This document shows, piece by piece, positions 1 through 13,544 of a DNA stretch of 63,792 nt. The notes beneath the pieces were generated by a model that ran no database searches, had not been told where the DNA came from, and saw only the letters and a list, made by a program, of their open reading frames with translations. A program made the position numbers and the translations under genes. Position 1 is the first letter of the stretch. The number at the start of each line of letters is the position of its first letter. The stretch comes from Byssochlamys sp. IMV 00236 (Eukaryota > Ascomycota > Eurotiomycetes > Eurotiales > Thermoascaceae). Where the stretch lies: the NCBI GenBank assembly GCA_001931875.2, contig MSJH02000523.1:1-63792 (forward strand). The letters run 5' to 3'.

Positions 1-14
1 AAAGAAAAATATGT

Positions 15-737
15 TTGAATAAAACGACATCATGTCAAAAGAGAGAGAGAGAGATAATGAGTATATGTAGAGGTAGTGCCTGTAGTATTAATCTAATTTC
101 TGGTGCATTTTTTGGTGCATGTAGTGTTTCCCTTAGAGTATTGCAAAGAAGTAACAGTGCCTCAAGCGGCGATTCAATTGGTGACGAGGAGAAGGAAGAA
201 GGAGCAGAAGAAGAGGAACAGGAAGAAGGAATTCAAAATGATGATACTGAAGAAGAAAAGGATGCTCATTGTGCAAGTGAAGTGAGAAACATGGCTTCGT
301 TGAAGCTATTATATCCAAAGCGCAAAATCAAGAATTTGAATATTCCTGCCAACCAACACAACAAGACCATCAGTCACATTTTATGCCAAAAAGCACATTC
401 TATATTGAAACAAAATATCATCGATCATACATCAACCGAGGTATTAAAGCTATCATTATCAAACATCTTAAACTTTGCAAACCCTTAATTAAGAGATGTT
501 TATCGAAGCATCATCCCTACCAAAGAAATGAAGAACATTGATTACTCCAGGCAACAAAAGAAGATGGATAATAAAATGAATTCAGTAATAGATGATGTCC
601 TTGATAAATTAAAATTGGATACAATAACCACCACGAATACAGATACCCTGCATACAATGATTGACGAACTCAAGCATAAAGAATCAGATAAGCGTTCATC
701 GAACTATCAAGTATTAAATGAGGTGGAGAGGGTGTAA
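15..737 (+). pseudogene. Unknown ORF interrupted by one in-frame TAA
   Basis: Two open stretches lie in the same frame and are separated only by a TAA at 486-488. The first (15-485) carries a Glu-rich run around 187-262. The second continues to 737 and is Lys/Asp/Thr-rich. I recognise no domain in either half. Either this is a gene broken by one stop codon, or it is a chance open stretch in low-complexity DNA. The window begins at its left edge, so an upstream exon cannot be excluded. No intron that would remove the TAA is evident. A link to the neighbouring repeat debris (800-1260) is possible but unproven. Confidence 0.25.
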
Positions 738-818
738 GTTGCTTTTAATTTTTTTCTTAGTTAAATACTTGTATATATATATATAAGCGATGCTTATAAT
801 GATGAACATGGGGAATCA

Positions 819-1059
819 CACAGTTGCCGTAGTGGAAGGTGAAGATGAGGTGGTAATAAGCTCTTTTACACCACGCTTTATTTTCAGATAACAATATATA
901 ATTAAAAGATTCTTTTCTAGTCTATTTCTTTAGATTTTTTGTACGCGCTCAAATTATTTTTATGCTTCTTTTTGGGAGGGAAAAATCAATGATCTTAGCC
1001 ATTCAAGTTTTCCAGGGCGGGTGACCACCTCATCTTCACCTTCCACTACGGCAACTGTG
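819..1059. repeat. 36-bp perfect inverted repeat with 169-bp spacer
   Basis: Positions 819-854 are the exact reverse complement of 1024-1059. Read outward, both arms translate to the same short acidic peptide (TVAVVEGEDEVV), one on plus and one on minus. This suggests duplication and inversion of a piece of coding sequence rather than a random palindrome. The AT-rich spacer contains no recognisable gene. Confidence 0.9.
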
Positions 1060-1262
1060 CGATTGGAACAAGTATGCCTTCCAATTATTTTTTGGAAAAC
1101 GCCAATTTCTATGGGCTTGACTGTATATACACTTCGCTTCTTTCCTTCCTTTTTCCTCTTTGGTCTCAAAAGGGTCTTTGGATTCCTTGTACTTTTTTGA
1201 TCTGGCCTGGGCGGGTTGAATTATATTGTTTCAATGTGCCCACAGTGGTCTTTTATTTGTAA
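960..1262 (-). pseudogene. Possible transposon-derived coding remnant
   Basis: A minus-strand open stretch (1169 down to 960) is Lys/Arg-rich at its start and runs through one arm of the 36-bp inverted repeat. Further upstream on the same strand a short His/Cys-containing piece (CGHIET) and a proline-rich piece are readable after a stop codon, loosely recalling the knuckle-plus-basic layout of mobile-element ORFs. I cannot assign a family. It could equally be a non-coding shadow. Confidence 0.2.
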
Positions 1263-1568
1263 TCCTACCTACACAATGTACTTCTTTTTCTCCAAATGTT
1301 AATTTGTTTCTTATCGCAATGACTAAATCATTATCCCTGTATGGTGAGCATTGCTCTTTAGTTGTTTACTTTTCTACAGGTAAAATCATAAAAGAAGTAA
1401 GTGTTACAATAAGCGTAGACATTGTGAATTCCAAATCAATAAATTGAAGTATGAAAAGAAAAAAGGGAGTAAATGTGGACTCTTTTACAAGTGTACATAG
1501 TTTAATATTCATATATACAAAGTATTACTATGTATCTACGCTTTATAATCTAAAGTACATTTTATTGT

Positions 1569-3646
1569 CTACAATAGCTCAAAAAGTAAATCAGGCTTTT
1601 GAAAGTCATGATGAACCACATTTACAAGCCAATATCTATCTCCAATATCTTTTAAAAGCTTCTGACTTGGACTATTGGGCGTATACTGTTCTTCCCATTC
1701 TTTCCATAAATCAAATGCTTCTTCCTGCAAAGATGTGTTTATATATCATCAAAATGTATATATCATTGGTTACTTACCTTCCAGCTTTCAAAACTAGCTT
1801 TTTCAATAATTGTAGGCTGTATAATCTCTTTTGAAGGGAAAACACCCCAAGTGACAGCGTTTTGTGCATCTGGATCTGTCACATTTGTTACAAAATCACC
1901 CTATGGCTAGAGTTAGTTGCTATGAATATTACTTCCAAACAAGTCTTACCTTTCGATTAGCTGCATAAAATGTGACGGAAGGATCTTTGGAAAGACGGGC
2001 TAATAGCTCGCTAACAGCTTGATCAGATATAAAAAATTCAATAAACGCCTTCTGATATACATATCCTCCTTTGGGTCCCCATCCATAAACTTTGTCATCA
2101 CTTGGTGCTCCATTGACAGCTGGTTGGGAGCTAATAGTCAAGTAACCTTGTTCAATAAGGTGTATTAACTGCTGGCAAATGGTGCCTGTCTCGGTCTGAG
2201 GGCTTTCTTCGCACCAAGGTAGAGAGTCTAATTCGCCCTGGATATATCTCTTGAACAGTTGTCTCACGTCTTCTTCGCTTTGAGGCTGACCCCATTTTAA
2301 GATAGCTTGTGACGTCTAAAGAAAGGAGCTAAGTTGAATTATGGAAAAACAAGACATATCCTTACAGGAAGTATTTGATTCAAACTATATGTATTTTCAC
2401 CATAAGCTTAAGATGGAGGTTTAGTTTTTATAAGGCGTCACTTGTCTATAATTTCTGTACCTGGAGATCTTGAATCACCATATCGACCATTTGGAAATTC
2501 ATCCCACATTTCCACTTTAATAGGATCATGTACAGGTGCCCAAGGTGAAGGCTTGTTTGCCGTTAATTTTTCCTTTAATATTCATAGATTAATTAATGTG
2601 TATGTATAAAACAATAGTTCGCTTACTTTATGATGAATTAAGCCTAGTTGCTCCAAAATTAATCGTGTTGATCTCTCTAAATTTAATGTTGAAATATGAA
2701 AATTGCAAATGTTGGCTCGTTTGTGTAATTCATTTATGATATTGACTGCAAGTCGAACACCATAATCTTTTACTTTTTGATCATCGCTCTATAAACAGGT
2801 TAAGGGTAATGTCCAAAAGTGGTTGCATATTCTCTCTCTCTCTTTTTTTTTGTCTGCTTTACCTTGATTTCATCCAAATCCTTCATCACTTCAGTTGGAA
2901 CTTTCACGTTGCATAGATGGATCATGCGTCGGAATGATTGATATGTAGGAATCGGCATAATACAAGGCACAACAGGCACAGTGATTCCAATGTGACGAAT
3001 ATTCTGCATCCAATTGATGAATGCTTCGGGATCATAAAAGAACTGAGTGACAATAAAGTCAGCTCCTGCATCCACCTTTTCTTTCAAATATTGCATATCC
3101 TGTTCCTTGTTGGGAGAATCAACGTGGCCCTCAGGGTAGCCTGCTACACCTATACAGAATGTATCTCCGTACTGCTGGCGAATATATTTGACAAGATCAA
3201 TTGCATGCGAAAACTGATTATCAATAGGTGTCCAATACTCATGGCCGCGAGGTGGATCGCCTCGAAGAGCCAAGATGTTTTGAATGCCTGCTTCCTTGGC
3301 TTGCTTGAGGGCAATATCAATTTTATCCTTTTCCATGTTGGTGCAAGTCAGGTGCATACATGTATCTAGGCCATATACAGACTGTGTCGTTGAACATAGT
3401 TCTAACGTACGTTCGTGAGTTGAGCCACCTGCACCCCAAGTACAAGAAATGAATTCGGGGCCAAGTTTTGCCATTCTTTCAATACGATCTATAAGATTAG
3501 CATAACCCTTTTAAGGACAGGTCAGTTAGGAGATATTTATAAAGAAGAGACCGTATTACAAGTTCAGTCTTGGGTGGAAAGTACTCAAATGAATAATTGA
3601 TTGTATTGTTTTTCTGTGCTTGTTCTATCTTCTCTATAATCTTCAT
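1569..3646 (-). CDS. Methylenetetrahydrofolate reductase
   Basis: It reduces 5,10-methylene-THF to 5-methyl-THF, supplying methyl groups for methionine synthesis, and is a cytosolic flavoprotein. The start at 3646 opens with MKIIEKIEQ and reaches the family motif [12 protein letters not shown]. After a short intron come [12 protein letters not shown] and [13 protein letters not shown] in the TIM barrel (FAD/folate site). The C-terminal regulatory half is readable exon by exon: [42 protein letters not shown] and a final LLFELL before the stop at 1569-1571. At least six introns are present. Both halves are present, as in eukaryotic enzymes. Yeast has two paralogues (MET12 and MET13) and I cannot say which this matches better. 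It is divergent from the Cdc7 gene, with 426 bp between starts. Confidence 0.95.
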
Positions 3647-4072
3647 TCTAAGAAAGAAAAAGGGAAAAAGATATGACTCATGAGAGGGTTACACTTTATT
3701 CGCAAACTGATAAAAATAAAATTTCAGACAACAAATGAGATAACAAATAGCAATAAAAAATAGCCTATCAGAAGCAAAAGAAATGAGATATACAAGAAAT
3801 GATTAGTAGATCAGTTATTTAAATACGCACACAAAAAGAAAGAGAACGACGATGACAAGGTGACATATAAAGCTTCTATTCACATTATTATTATAGGGAT
3901 GTACTTTCTTTTGACTAGAGAGCATCCATTTACCATAACGCGTAAAGAAAGTGACTTTTTTTGTGCTGCCTGACCATGACGTGTTTTTATGAGCGCATCA
4001 TTTCCTTTTTTTTTTCTTCTTTTTCCTCGCTCTCTGTTTTCTGTTGCACTGTATCTTTTATAAAAATAAAAC
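3647..4072. promoter_or_regulatory. Shared upstream region of MTHFR and Cdc7
   Basis: This 426-bp AT-rich interval separates two divergent start codons, so it must hold both 5' regions. T-rich tracts (about 4007-4026) precede the plus-strand start. No named factor site is claimed. Confidence 0.5.
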
Positions 4073-5851
4073 ATGACCATCACGGATGAAAATGCCAATA
4101 TTTCGAACAAGCCAAACTCGCCTGTTTCAGCAGCTTCTATTCTACGCCCACGAAACAACTTGAATTCACCCATTGTTGCGAGGAACATTAATAAAAGAAA
4201 GCAAACAGATGACTCAACTAATTTGCCTCCTGCAAAAGTACTACGTGGGATCTCATCTAATAATATTGGCTCAACAATAACAACGCCTTTGAGTGATACA
4301 CCTAAATTGGCAAATGCGACGCTTGGAATAAGCGATTTTGCTCAGAGTACTGACAAAGAGTATAAAAATGAAAACAAGGAAAATTCAGAGAGTGTTGTTG
4401 AAGATAAGACAGAAGAAAAAGTAACAAAGGAGAAAAGTCAAAAGAAAGAAGACGAACAAGAAACAGAAAGTAAAGATGATACAAAGACAAAAGAAGAGAT
4501 TGAAATGGATAAAAAAGCAAAGCTTGAACTTGAAAAGGAAGAAATGAAAAACCTCATGGATACACTTCCTTATTTACGTGAATACTATGAATTAGAAGAG
4601 AAAATAGGCAGAGGTAAAATAATATCAAATACAGCAACTTCTTCTTTGTTAACCTTGTTTATTAGGTACATTCAGTACAGTGTATAAAGCATTGGATATC
4701 AGACGCGAAATGTATAAAAATGACGATTGGCTACCCACCATGTTGATAAAACCATATACTGGCCAAGATAAAGCTGAACATATGAATAGCATCAAAACTT
4801 TAAATGAATTTGTCGCATTGAAGCGGATTTATAGCACCAGTAGTCCACAGCGTATTGTGAACGAAATTCGTATCCTACAAGAACTGAAAGGAGCAGAGTG
4901 TGTATCACCTATAGTAACTGCGTTTCGTGACGGAGAAGAGACATTCATTGTCATGCCTTATATTCAACATGATGAATTTAAGGTAAGCATGCTTGTAAAC
5001 TTTTTATTAGACTCATCTTTTTTCGATAGGATATTTTTAATGTCATGGGATTACATGACATAAAGTGCTATATAAAGTCTTTATTTACAGCTTTATCTCA
5101 TTTGCACAAACTCAAGATTGTCCACAAGGATGTGAAACCTAATAACTTTCTATATAATGTTAAGAAGAAAGTGGGCTTTTTGATCGATTTCGGGCTTGCA
5201 CAGGTATGAATGATACTTTTTTTTTGATTATAATCACTGACAGTTATTAATATAGAGAGAGGATGAAACTAAGCAATATGAAGAAAGCCAAGTTATGGGT
5301 GATTTGTCAAAAATTGAACTTGTTAAAGGCTATGACACAAATGATACAAGAAAACGTATTAAAGCCAATAGAGCTGGTACTCGAGGTTACCGTGCCCCTG
5401 AAGTGTTGCTTCGTGTGATTCATCAAACTACAGCTGTAGATATTTGGTCTGCTGGTACTATATTCCTTTCTATATTAACAGGTGTATTCCCTTTTTTCAT
5501 TGGTTACGATGAAGCTGATTCTCTTGTTGAAATCGCTAGTGTGTTTGGTCTAAATGACTTACAGAAAGTCGCTTTAAAATACAGTAAGTCATGCTTTTGA
5601 TTTTTATTGTCTAGCCAACTCATCTTTGTTATGTAGATCGGATCATTCATACAAACATTTGTGGTTTACCAAAGCAGCGTGTATCTCTAAAGAAGTTGTG
5701 TGCTTACTATAATAGTGAAAAATTACGAGAATGGCCAGAAAAAGATATCAGGGATGCAATTGATTTATTAGAAAAATGTCTTCAGCTTGATGGTAATACA
5801 AGAATTACGGCCAAGGAAGCATTGAAGCATCCATTCCTTCAGTTTGATTAA
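4073..5851 (+). CDS. Cdc7-type serine/threonine kinase (DDK catalytic subunit)
   Basis: Cdc7, with a Dbf4 partner, phosphorylates the Mcm2-7 helicase to fire replication origins in the nucleus. The first exon encodes a long polar, Lys/Glu-rich leader of about 165 residues. The kinase domain follows over several exons: GRG-TFSTVYKA (Gly loop), HKDVKPNNFLYN (catalytic loop), IDFGLAQ (DFG) and the Cdc7 signature RAGTRGYRAPEVLLR. The domain ends at ALKHPFLQFD before TAA 5849-5851. The insert between DFG and APE (kinase insert 2 in this family) is short. The usual catalytic-loop HRD reads HKD here. The next gene, APC1, starts 192 bp downstream on the same strand. Identification rests on the TRGYRAPEVL and NFLYN signatures. 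Confidence 0.93.
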
Positions 5852-6043
5852 GAAGTTATACTGTTGATTGTATATTTATATACCCAATGAAGGTTAATAC
5901 TCGTCTTTGTAAATAAATAAAAAAGACCCCCTCATTATGATCACTTGTGTGTCCCTTTGAACGGAGTGTGACTGTATCTCCACTCTTTCTTTCTCTCTTT
6001 ACGTGTGCTTGAATCTAATTGTTCATTTCTTTAAAAAAGACAC

Positions 6044-9000
6044 ATGTTGGTAGATCTTGGAAAATATGAGCCATTTGGAAAGGATTTTATTGAAGAGAGA
6101 TCTTATCTTGTAAAAGACTGTACAGAGAATCCAACTATAGACTTTTCAGCTATTAGTATTGGACGCGCAACACCTACTCTACCTGCTCCATTCTTTCGTC
6201 TATTTAACGTCTTTGATGAAATCGAACAAAGTAAAGCAGTAGCACATACCGTGAATCCATCAGCTATCGACTTGGAACAAGAAATCTATGTACATGGAAC
6301 AACTGTTGTTTGGAGTAGAGCTGGCTATGTAGTAAAGACAATGGATTATAGTTCTGAACTTCAACCTATTCAGAAAGTCCTTCTCGCTCAATTCCCAGCT
6401 ATTGCCTTCAAGAGTACCACAGACAATCAGTTCACCGTAACCATGACAGAAGCAGATATGGAAGAAATGGATATGCATGAGACAGTAGAGAATGAAAGCA
6501 GCCTTAGTGTCAATTATGATAACTTGTGCAGAGCATTATGCGTAGTGTTTAAAGACTACATAAAAATATGTACTGAAGACAAACACACTATCACTTGTCA
6601 GATACCATTTGAAATTGGAGAGGTAACACCTTTGGATGTTGGCCTAATAGTGAGTCAAAATTATGTAGTCAAGCCAAATAAAAAGGGGAAAACGAAAACA
6701 GCCTTTTCATCCTTTCTAAAACCATCGACAGTAACTACCGTAACTCCAGTGACGCCACTTAGGAGAGCACCAAGCGAGTTATATGAATTATCGTCATCCT
6801 TTGTTACAATAACAAACCCTTTGAAGGAAGCATGTCCGGTGATATCAAAAGACGTAAACAGTGTTGGTATATCAACATTACCTGAGCCATTCAGTGACCC
6901 ACAAAAGGTGCTTTTTGCAACAGCAGAGGTGTCAGACACGGGGCGTTTACCTGTTATTGTGACGTTAAATATGAAGGATAAGAAGCATTACATATGGACA
7001 TATGACAGAAGGAAAAATAAAAGCATTTTATCAGAAAAAACAAGAGATTTCTCGCCTTCTCCACTCATTTCGAGAAAGAGACCATTGCAGGATGATTTAG
7101 TAGACAACAATACCAGGAAGAGACAAAAGAGTATCAGTGGAGTCAAAGATCATTTTTATGAAGGATATTCATCAAAGGATGACATTGACCTTGAAGATGT
7201 GAAAGAGAGGGATTTATATAATGAGCTACTGGATCCAAGCGAAATATCTATAAGGTTGCTTTGGAGAGAAACTCTTGGAAAAAAGTATAACGTATAAAAC
7301 TTGTATATTGAAAATTGTCATAGTTATATATAATCCTTTTTATGTTCTGTCTAGGGAATCTACAAAATTGAAGAATGAAGAGCGTATAGAATCAAGCGCT
7401 TTTCTAGTACATGGCTTGAAGGGTCAAGAGATGATATGTATCATGAATTATGCACTAAAGAGTCTTCAATTAATCAATTTGGATAAAGCAACGTATTCTA
7501 TCAACAAATGCGTTGAATTAAAGACATCTGCGCTGTTTGCTATACCTATCTATGCGACAAGAGATAGACACATTGATCTGCTATACATGAACAATGAAAA
7601 TAAGCTACAGCTATTCATTGATAAATCATTCAATTATTCTATCACTCAGCCTACCTCACCATCAGATGCAATACCTCATAAATTACTTGATCCTCTTCAT
7701 GACAAGTTTTCTATACAATACAGCAATGATGAAATATACAGATACCAATTAAATCTAAAGCCACAATCAGTAATGGTTCGAGACTGTCTTCTTGCAGTAG
7801 ATTGTGGCTCGATCAATCACTTTCCATGTATTTGGAGCCGCTTTATAGATATTTGCTTCTTTTCACAGCAGGAGCTTAATACGCTTAGCACGCCAGATCA
7901 CGAATGGAAATCGTTTTTCATCGCGCTTTTATCGTCTCTAGCAATCAGAAGAAGGAAAAAAAGAAGCTATTTGGAGAGAAAAAAAAGACGCCTTTCATAC
8001 AAAATCTCAAGTGCAAGTAACTCCTATCTATCCGATGATACCCCTATACCAACCAAGTGGATAGAAAGAGCAATTGAATTAAGTGACACATCTGACTCGC
8101 CCAAATTGCCGCTACCTGCATTTGTTGAGATTGTTCATAATTTACATGTTATTTATGAAGAATACAGGATAAAGAAGCCAACCTTCATGCACGCAAAAAT
8201 ATTGGGCTATTTATTACTTCAATGCGCTGTTCTTTTGAGAAGTGATGATTGGATTCGTTATTATGAAAATCATGGCCTTCAAACAGAACTTGTTCATTCA
8301 TGTAAGGTATCAATAAGAGGATCTGTGAGAATCTATCGCTTACTCGAAATTATATCCCTTTATAGTAGAAGTAGCAGATGAAGATATCAGAGAGAGCATG
8401 ACCGAGCCTGCCAGTATCCAGGCTTGCTTACAAGAAATAACACCCAAAAATTCGTCGAAACCGACGCTTTTAAGATCGTTTGGTGTCAATACTTTGGAAC
8501 CTGCTCTCTATTACTATGCCAATACCTATGCACGCACTACAAAAAGCCTTTGGACAATCTATGGTGCGCTTTATGATACTTCTAGTGATGCAGTTTCGTT
8601 GTTGAATCGCATTGTTTCTGAAGGAGTGACTCGACACACTATCGACATGTTGGAAGAATCAATTTCTGCTCCTATTCTGGATGTTCTCAATAAATTCAAA
8701 TCTCACCCTGCCTTTGACTGGCCAAAGGAAGCTTACATACTTATCGGACGGAACGATATCTATAAACAACTTGAAGCAAAAGTGGTAGTATGTGACCCCA
8801 ACATTGATACATTCAAACTAGCTTCTCGTGAGGTAGGCAGTGACTATAAAAAAGCATTTTTGACTAAAGATCTAAATATAGGCTTATGAACATGTAGCTA
8901 GTTTGGACGAGCTTATGAAGGATCAAGTGGCTCTAAATGATGAGTGTGTGTACAAATCGGACATCATGGATATGCAAACTGAGCAATTTCGATTTGGCTT

Positions 9001-11129
9001 TGATGGGCTTGTTAAGAAGGTGAGAATAATGTTGGATGCTAGTAGAATACCTGAGCATCATGTTTCTGAAAGAACAGATATATCGTAAGTATCTCATGAA
9101 CAATATTCCCATTTCTGTTTCTAATCTTTTTAGGGATGATGAGTTGACAATTGAGCATCAGGAGCAAGTCTTGATTATTGCTCAAAGAACACTTGCTCTA
9201 GCGGCTGGTAGAGGGATATATGCTTTTGGTACGCATATACCTGATTTAACCAAGGTGCTTCCCTTTGAAACCATTGTGCTCTCTGCCAAAATCTTACCTT
9301 TACGTACGATTGTTGCTTTAGAAAGTGAATATATCACCTCCGACATGCTGATATGGCCACAATTTCACAATGGTGTTGCTGCCGGCCTTCGTATTGCTCC
9401 TAACAATGAAATTGATGATTCATGGATAAACTTTTGCAGTCCCGCTGAATTGACACCTGAACATGGCGGTATGCTCCTTGCGATGGGACTCAACGGTGCG
9501 CTCAAGAGGCTACCCTTTGGTCATTGGGTTCGATTCTTTTCTCATACGTACGAGCCTGTCTCTCTTGGATTCATCTTGGGCGCTGCGGTAGCGTATAGGG
9601 GGACGAGACATAACAAAGTAACCAAGATTTTGTCAGTTCATATACCATCTTTGCTTCCTGACGGAGGCCATTCATTCAACTACTCAAACATGATCATTGC
9701 TACCAGTTTGCTGGGAATGGGACTTGTTTACTCCAAATCATGCGACCGCCTGATGGTGACTGTCATGCTCCAGGAGCTGGGGAAAAATGCTTACAGTGAT
9801 CCGTCAACGTTAAGTCCTGATTATGAAAGTTGCGCCCTGGCAGCTGGATTTGCGCTTGGCTTCATTACATTGGGATCTGGGAATCGCCTTGAAGCTTTGG
9901 AAGATCTTCAGTTACGCAACAGACTATATAACTTAATGTCTGGCCGATTCGTTACCGCCACACACGGTCAACATCAACAAGATTACCTCCAAGATACTGA
10001 TGTTCCTGAAATGAACGCTAGTAAAGACCACTTGATGAATCTTGACGTCACCTCACCAGGCGCAACCATAGCACTTGGGTTAATGTACTTGAAGACTGAA
10101 AACAAGAGAGTTGCTGACCATGTAGACATTTTGGAAACGAGACCCTATCTGAACTATGTTCGCCCTGACTTTTTGCTCATTCGTGTGGTTGCCAAAAACT
10201 TGATCATGTGGAGTACTATCATGCCAACAGATACATGGATAGAGAGTCAATTACCAGACTTTATCGTCCATCCCTCTGCAGAAGAACAAGAGCAACATGT
10301 TAAATTAGACGAGGAAGTTTCCAAACAAGCAATGTACAACATCATTTGTGGTTCATGCTTATGCCTTGGTCTACGATATGCCGGATCCAAGAATAAAGAA
10401 GCACTTGACGTGTTGCTTTCTAGGCTTGACTCGTTTATGAAATTGTCTACGTTACCGGATACAACACCACAAAAGCGGGTGACCAAGTGTATCGTTCGTA
10501 CCTGCATTGACGTCGTGTGTACCGCTGCAGCCATGGTCATGGCAGGTTCCGGGGATCAGCAAGTGTTTGCTCGTCTTCAACAACTGTATAGCCGCACAAC
10601 ATCTGAAGTGTCTTATGGTAGTCATATGGCTGTCTCTATGGCACTCGGCTTACTCTTTGTTGGCCTCGGTGGTTATACGCTCAAGACAACGGATGAGGCT
10701 ATTGCTGGGCTACTATGCGCTTTTTATCCATTCTATCCTGTCAACACAGAGGATAATCGATACCATCTTCAGGTGTTTCGTCACCTTTGGGTTCTTGCTA
10801 TTGATTCTCGTTGGTTAATACCGTTTGACGTTGATCATAGACAACCGTGTCGTTTACCAATGTACCTAGAGCTATATGACGATAACGGAAGAGCATCCAA
10901 TGTCGAAAGACGGGTATATCAAATGAGAATCGAGGCGCCTTCGGTTGTGCCTGATTATAGCTTGATCAAATCGATTCGTCTGGACAGTAATAGGTATTGG
11001 CCGTTATTTGTAGATGAAAAGGCTGGTGAATATAGAGAGTCAATCATTCGGTCTGGTATCATTTACGTAAAACGAAAAGATGGAAAACTTAGCTATGAAG
11101 AGGTAGTTTTTAATGTTACAAGGGACTAA
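6044..11129 (+). CDS. Anaphase-promoting complex subunit 1
   Basis: APC1 is the largest scaffold of the APC/C ubiquitin ligase, which drives mitotic exit. The N-terminal WD40-like half begins at MLVDLGKYEPF and has VHGTTVVWSRAGYV. The C-terminal half has VGRG-type and WPQFHNGVAAGLRIAP motifs typical of the family, then proteasome/cyclosome repeats (IIATSLLGMGLVY, AAGFALGFITLGSG, AMVMAGSG, SMALGLLFVGLGGY). I place introns at 7285-7354, 8302-8365, 8833-8881 and 9085-9133. The exons then join in one frame of about 1,617 residues with no internal stop. The family is usually 1,500-1,950 residues long. A Lys/Arg-rich stretch at about 7945-8010 marks the loop between the two halves. Confidence 0.95.
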
Positions 11130-13440
11130 AAAGTAGAGTGTATTAATCCGAGTTGAATAGGATCCTTGTGGAAGAAGTAGTCTTGATATGTAAAATACAA
11201 TAAATTTTCAAAGCTTTTGTTTTATTTCCATGAAAATGAGCTATTATAAAAGAACCATCTACTTGCTGGTCTTGTGAAAAGCTAAAATGAAAGATGACTA
11301 GAACAACGAAAGGGATCAACAAAAAATTAGCCTAGTGTTTTATATTTTTGCCATTTTTTTAATGAAATGAAAAACGCATTTGTATGGCGTGTGATGCAAT
11401 GAATTGAGAGTATGACATTTTATGAAAAAGCTCCAGGTGACTTGTCTCTCCAGTTGTATTTTTGTATCATGGTTCATTTGTCAATTACCACAGTATTCTT
11501 AATGTCCTTGGGCTATCCGTCTATTCCCTTTTCTCTATTCATCTATACTTACCGCCAATCACCTCGTTCTTACCCTATAAGCTCTGTTCTTTGTAGATTA
11601 GTACTCAAACCCTTAATATCGCCCTGTTTTGTTTTGATCCAAGGCGACAACTGAGTTCGAGCGTATTTCATCGACCATATCAGAAAAAGGTTTTCAACTA
11701 AAGAAAACAAAAAAAAAAAGAGATTGGGCTTTCGATTAGAACGCATTTCCCTTTAATGAAATGAACCAACATTACTCTTGATTATGAATAAAACGAATAT
11801 CAAATGCATATACTGTTGTGTTTACAAATAAAGCATCCTTGGCAACATTAACTATAGGGGTTGACAAAGTAAAGGCTATACTTGATCAACTAAATGACAA
11901 CATTTGTTACTGCAGTGGTGAACTGCTCTTCCATCACATTGTTCCTCTCTACTATTTTATTCCATACAAGGCTTATTTTTTGTCCTTTTGACATTCACGT
12001 ATTCATATTCTTTTTCATTAACAACACCCTTTCTCATCACTCAATCAATCATATATTGATAATACCTCTCATTCATGATACACAAGTATCCATGGTAATA
12101 AGGGACTATATAAAGTATGTCGCGTACCTTAGCAACCCATCCTGTTTCGAGCGCCATTTGAAATAGTTTATGCAGACTTGGAAGATTCATTGCTTTACTA
12201 TAAAAATGAACGTATAGTCATTAAATCCATCACAATCACATTTGTCGCTAACGTTGGTCTACATTTCACAAGTAGAAGGAAAAAGGATAAATATATAACA
12301 ACAGGAAATAGAGGATAAGCATTTTACCTTTTACCCTTTTTCATGTGCACTAAAAACAAAAATAAAAACATTACACACTCTTATATCTTCCTAAGCCAGT
12401 TATGTTCATGCTTGATAAATAAATTTTGATACATGGTGGTTACAAGGGTCACAATCTGGTTTGTCTTTGATTCCTTTTAGCGAATATTAGAAAAAAGGAT
12501 TATATGATACACAAGCCTTCGTCAAAGATAGTAATGACATCTTTTAACATTTTTATGAGATCTCTCCATTTCTTTAAATAATGGGCATTGATCTATATAC
12601 AATTATTACAAAGCAACCTCTTTCTCTTTCATTCTCTCTCTTTCAATTTCTTAAACCCATTATTTATCAGCAGACGCCAAAAAAGTATATGATAAATAAA
12701 CAAAGGATAATGTCTAGATTCTTTTGATAACTATCACGTATGTTCCACAGCATCAGCATCCTAGTGCCTTTTAATAAAAGTCCTTTATTTATCATCAGCT
12801 GCATTTTTAAGGACGCTGCCTTCTTTCAACTTTTTTCCTTGTACATTTGATGCTCATTTTACTCATTCTTAAAGAATCAGCCAGAAAAATAGAAAAACCG
12901 TGTATTGAAAATAAGAAAAGTGAAGCAATCATAATAAAAAATTAAGTATGTGTGAGAGATAAGCCTTATGTAAACAAGCGGTCGTATAAAAGAAAAGAAG
13001 GTGTGAAAAAATTATGCAAAAAAAGGGGAGGAGGCGTTCGGATGCTCGGATATGTTCTAATATGGATAAGATAGAGAACGAATTATTTATATATTCATAC
13101 ATTATTGGAAAAAGGAGGAATGAGTCATTTATTTTCAGCCTAAATAACATGATTCACGTAAACAAAAAAACTATAAAAGAGACCATCTTGCTTTTCCCCT
13201 TTTTCCCTTTTTTTTTTCTTCATTCTTTATCTCTTTTAAAAATTCTCCTATACTTTTATTATTTTATTATTCCCTATGTTGAAAAGGTATAAAAGCGTCT
13301 GGATGATCTCAAAGTACATATAACTAATGTCATCCTTTAGAAAATACACTTTTGCTGGCTCTATTTCATGGGTCCTAATACATCTTACTCTATCATAATG
13401 GTCTCTCACGGGGTGAAGCCTTAAAGAAATCTCTGCTACT
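11130..13440. other. Gene-poor AT-rich interval
   Basis: I see no conserved protein, tRNA or structured RNA here. Open stretches at 11412-11654, 11894-12166 and 13014-13292 are AT-driven, with no recognisable domain. Homopolymer and pyrimidine tracts are frequent. Confidence 0.5.
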
Positions 13441-13481
13441 TGCTAATGCTCAAAAATACTTGCTACTGCTTATCAATACAC

Positions 13482-13544
13482 TCAAACAATCAAACAATCA
13501 AACAATCAAACAATCAAACAATCAAACAATCAAACAATCAAACA
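13482..13544. repeat. Octamer tandem array (TCAAACAA)n
   Basis: An 8-bp unit repeats about 7.9 times without error from 13482, and the last unit ends in C rather than A. Degenerate relatives of the unit continue to about 13610, so the array is older than its clean core. Confidence 0.95.
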
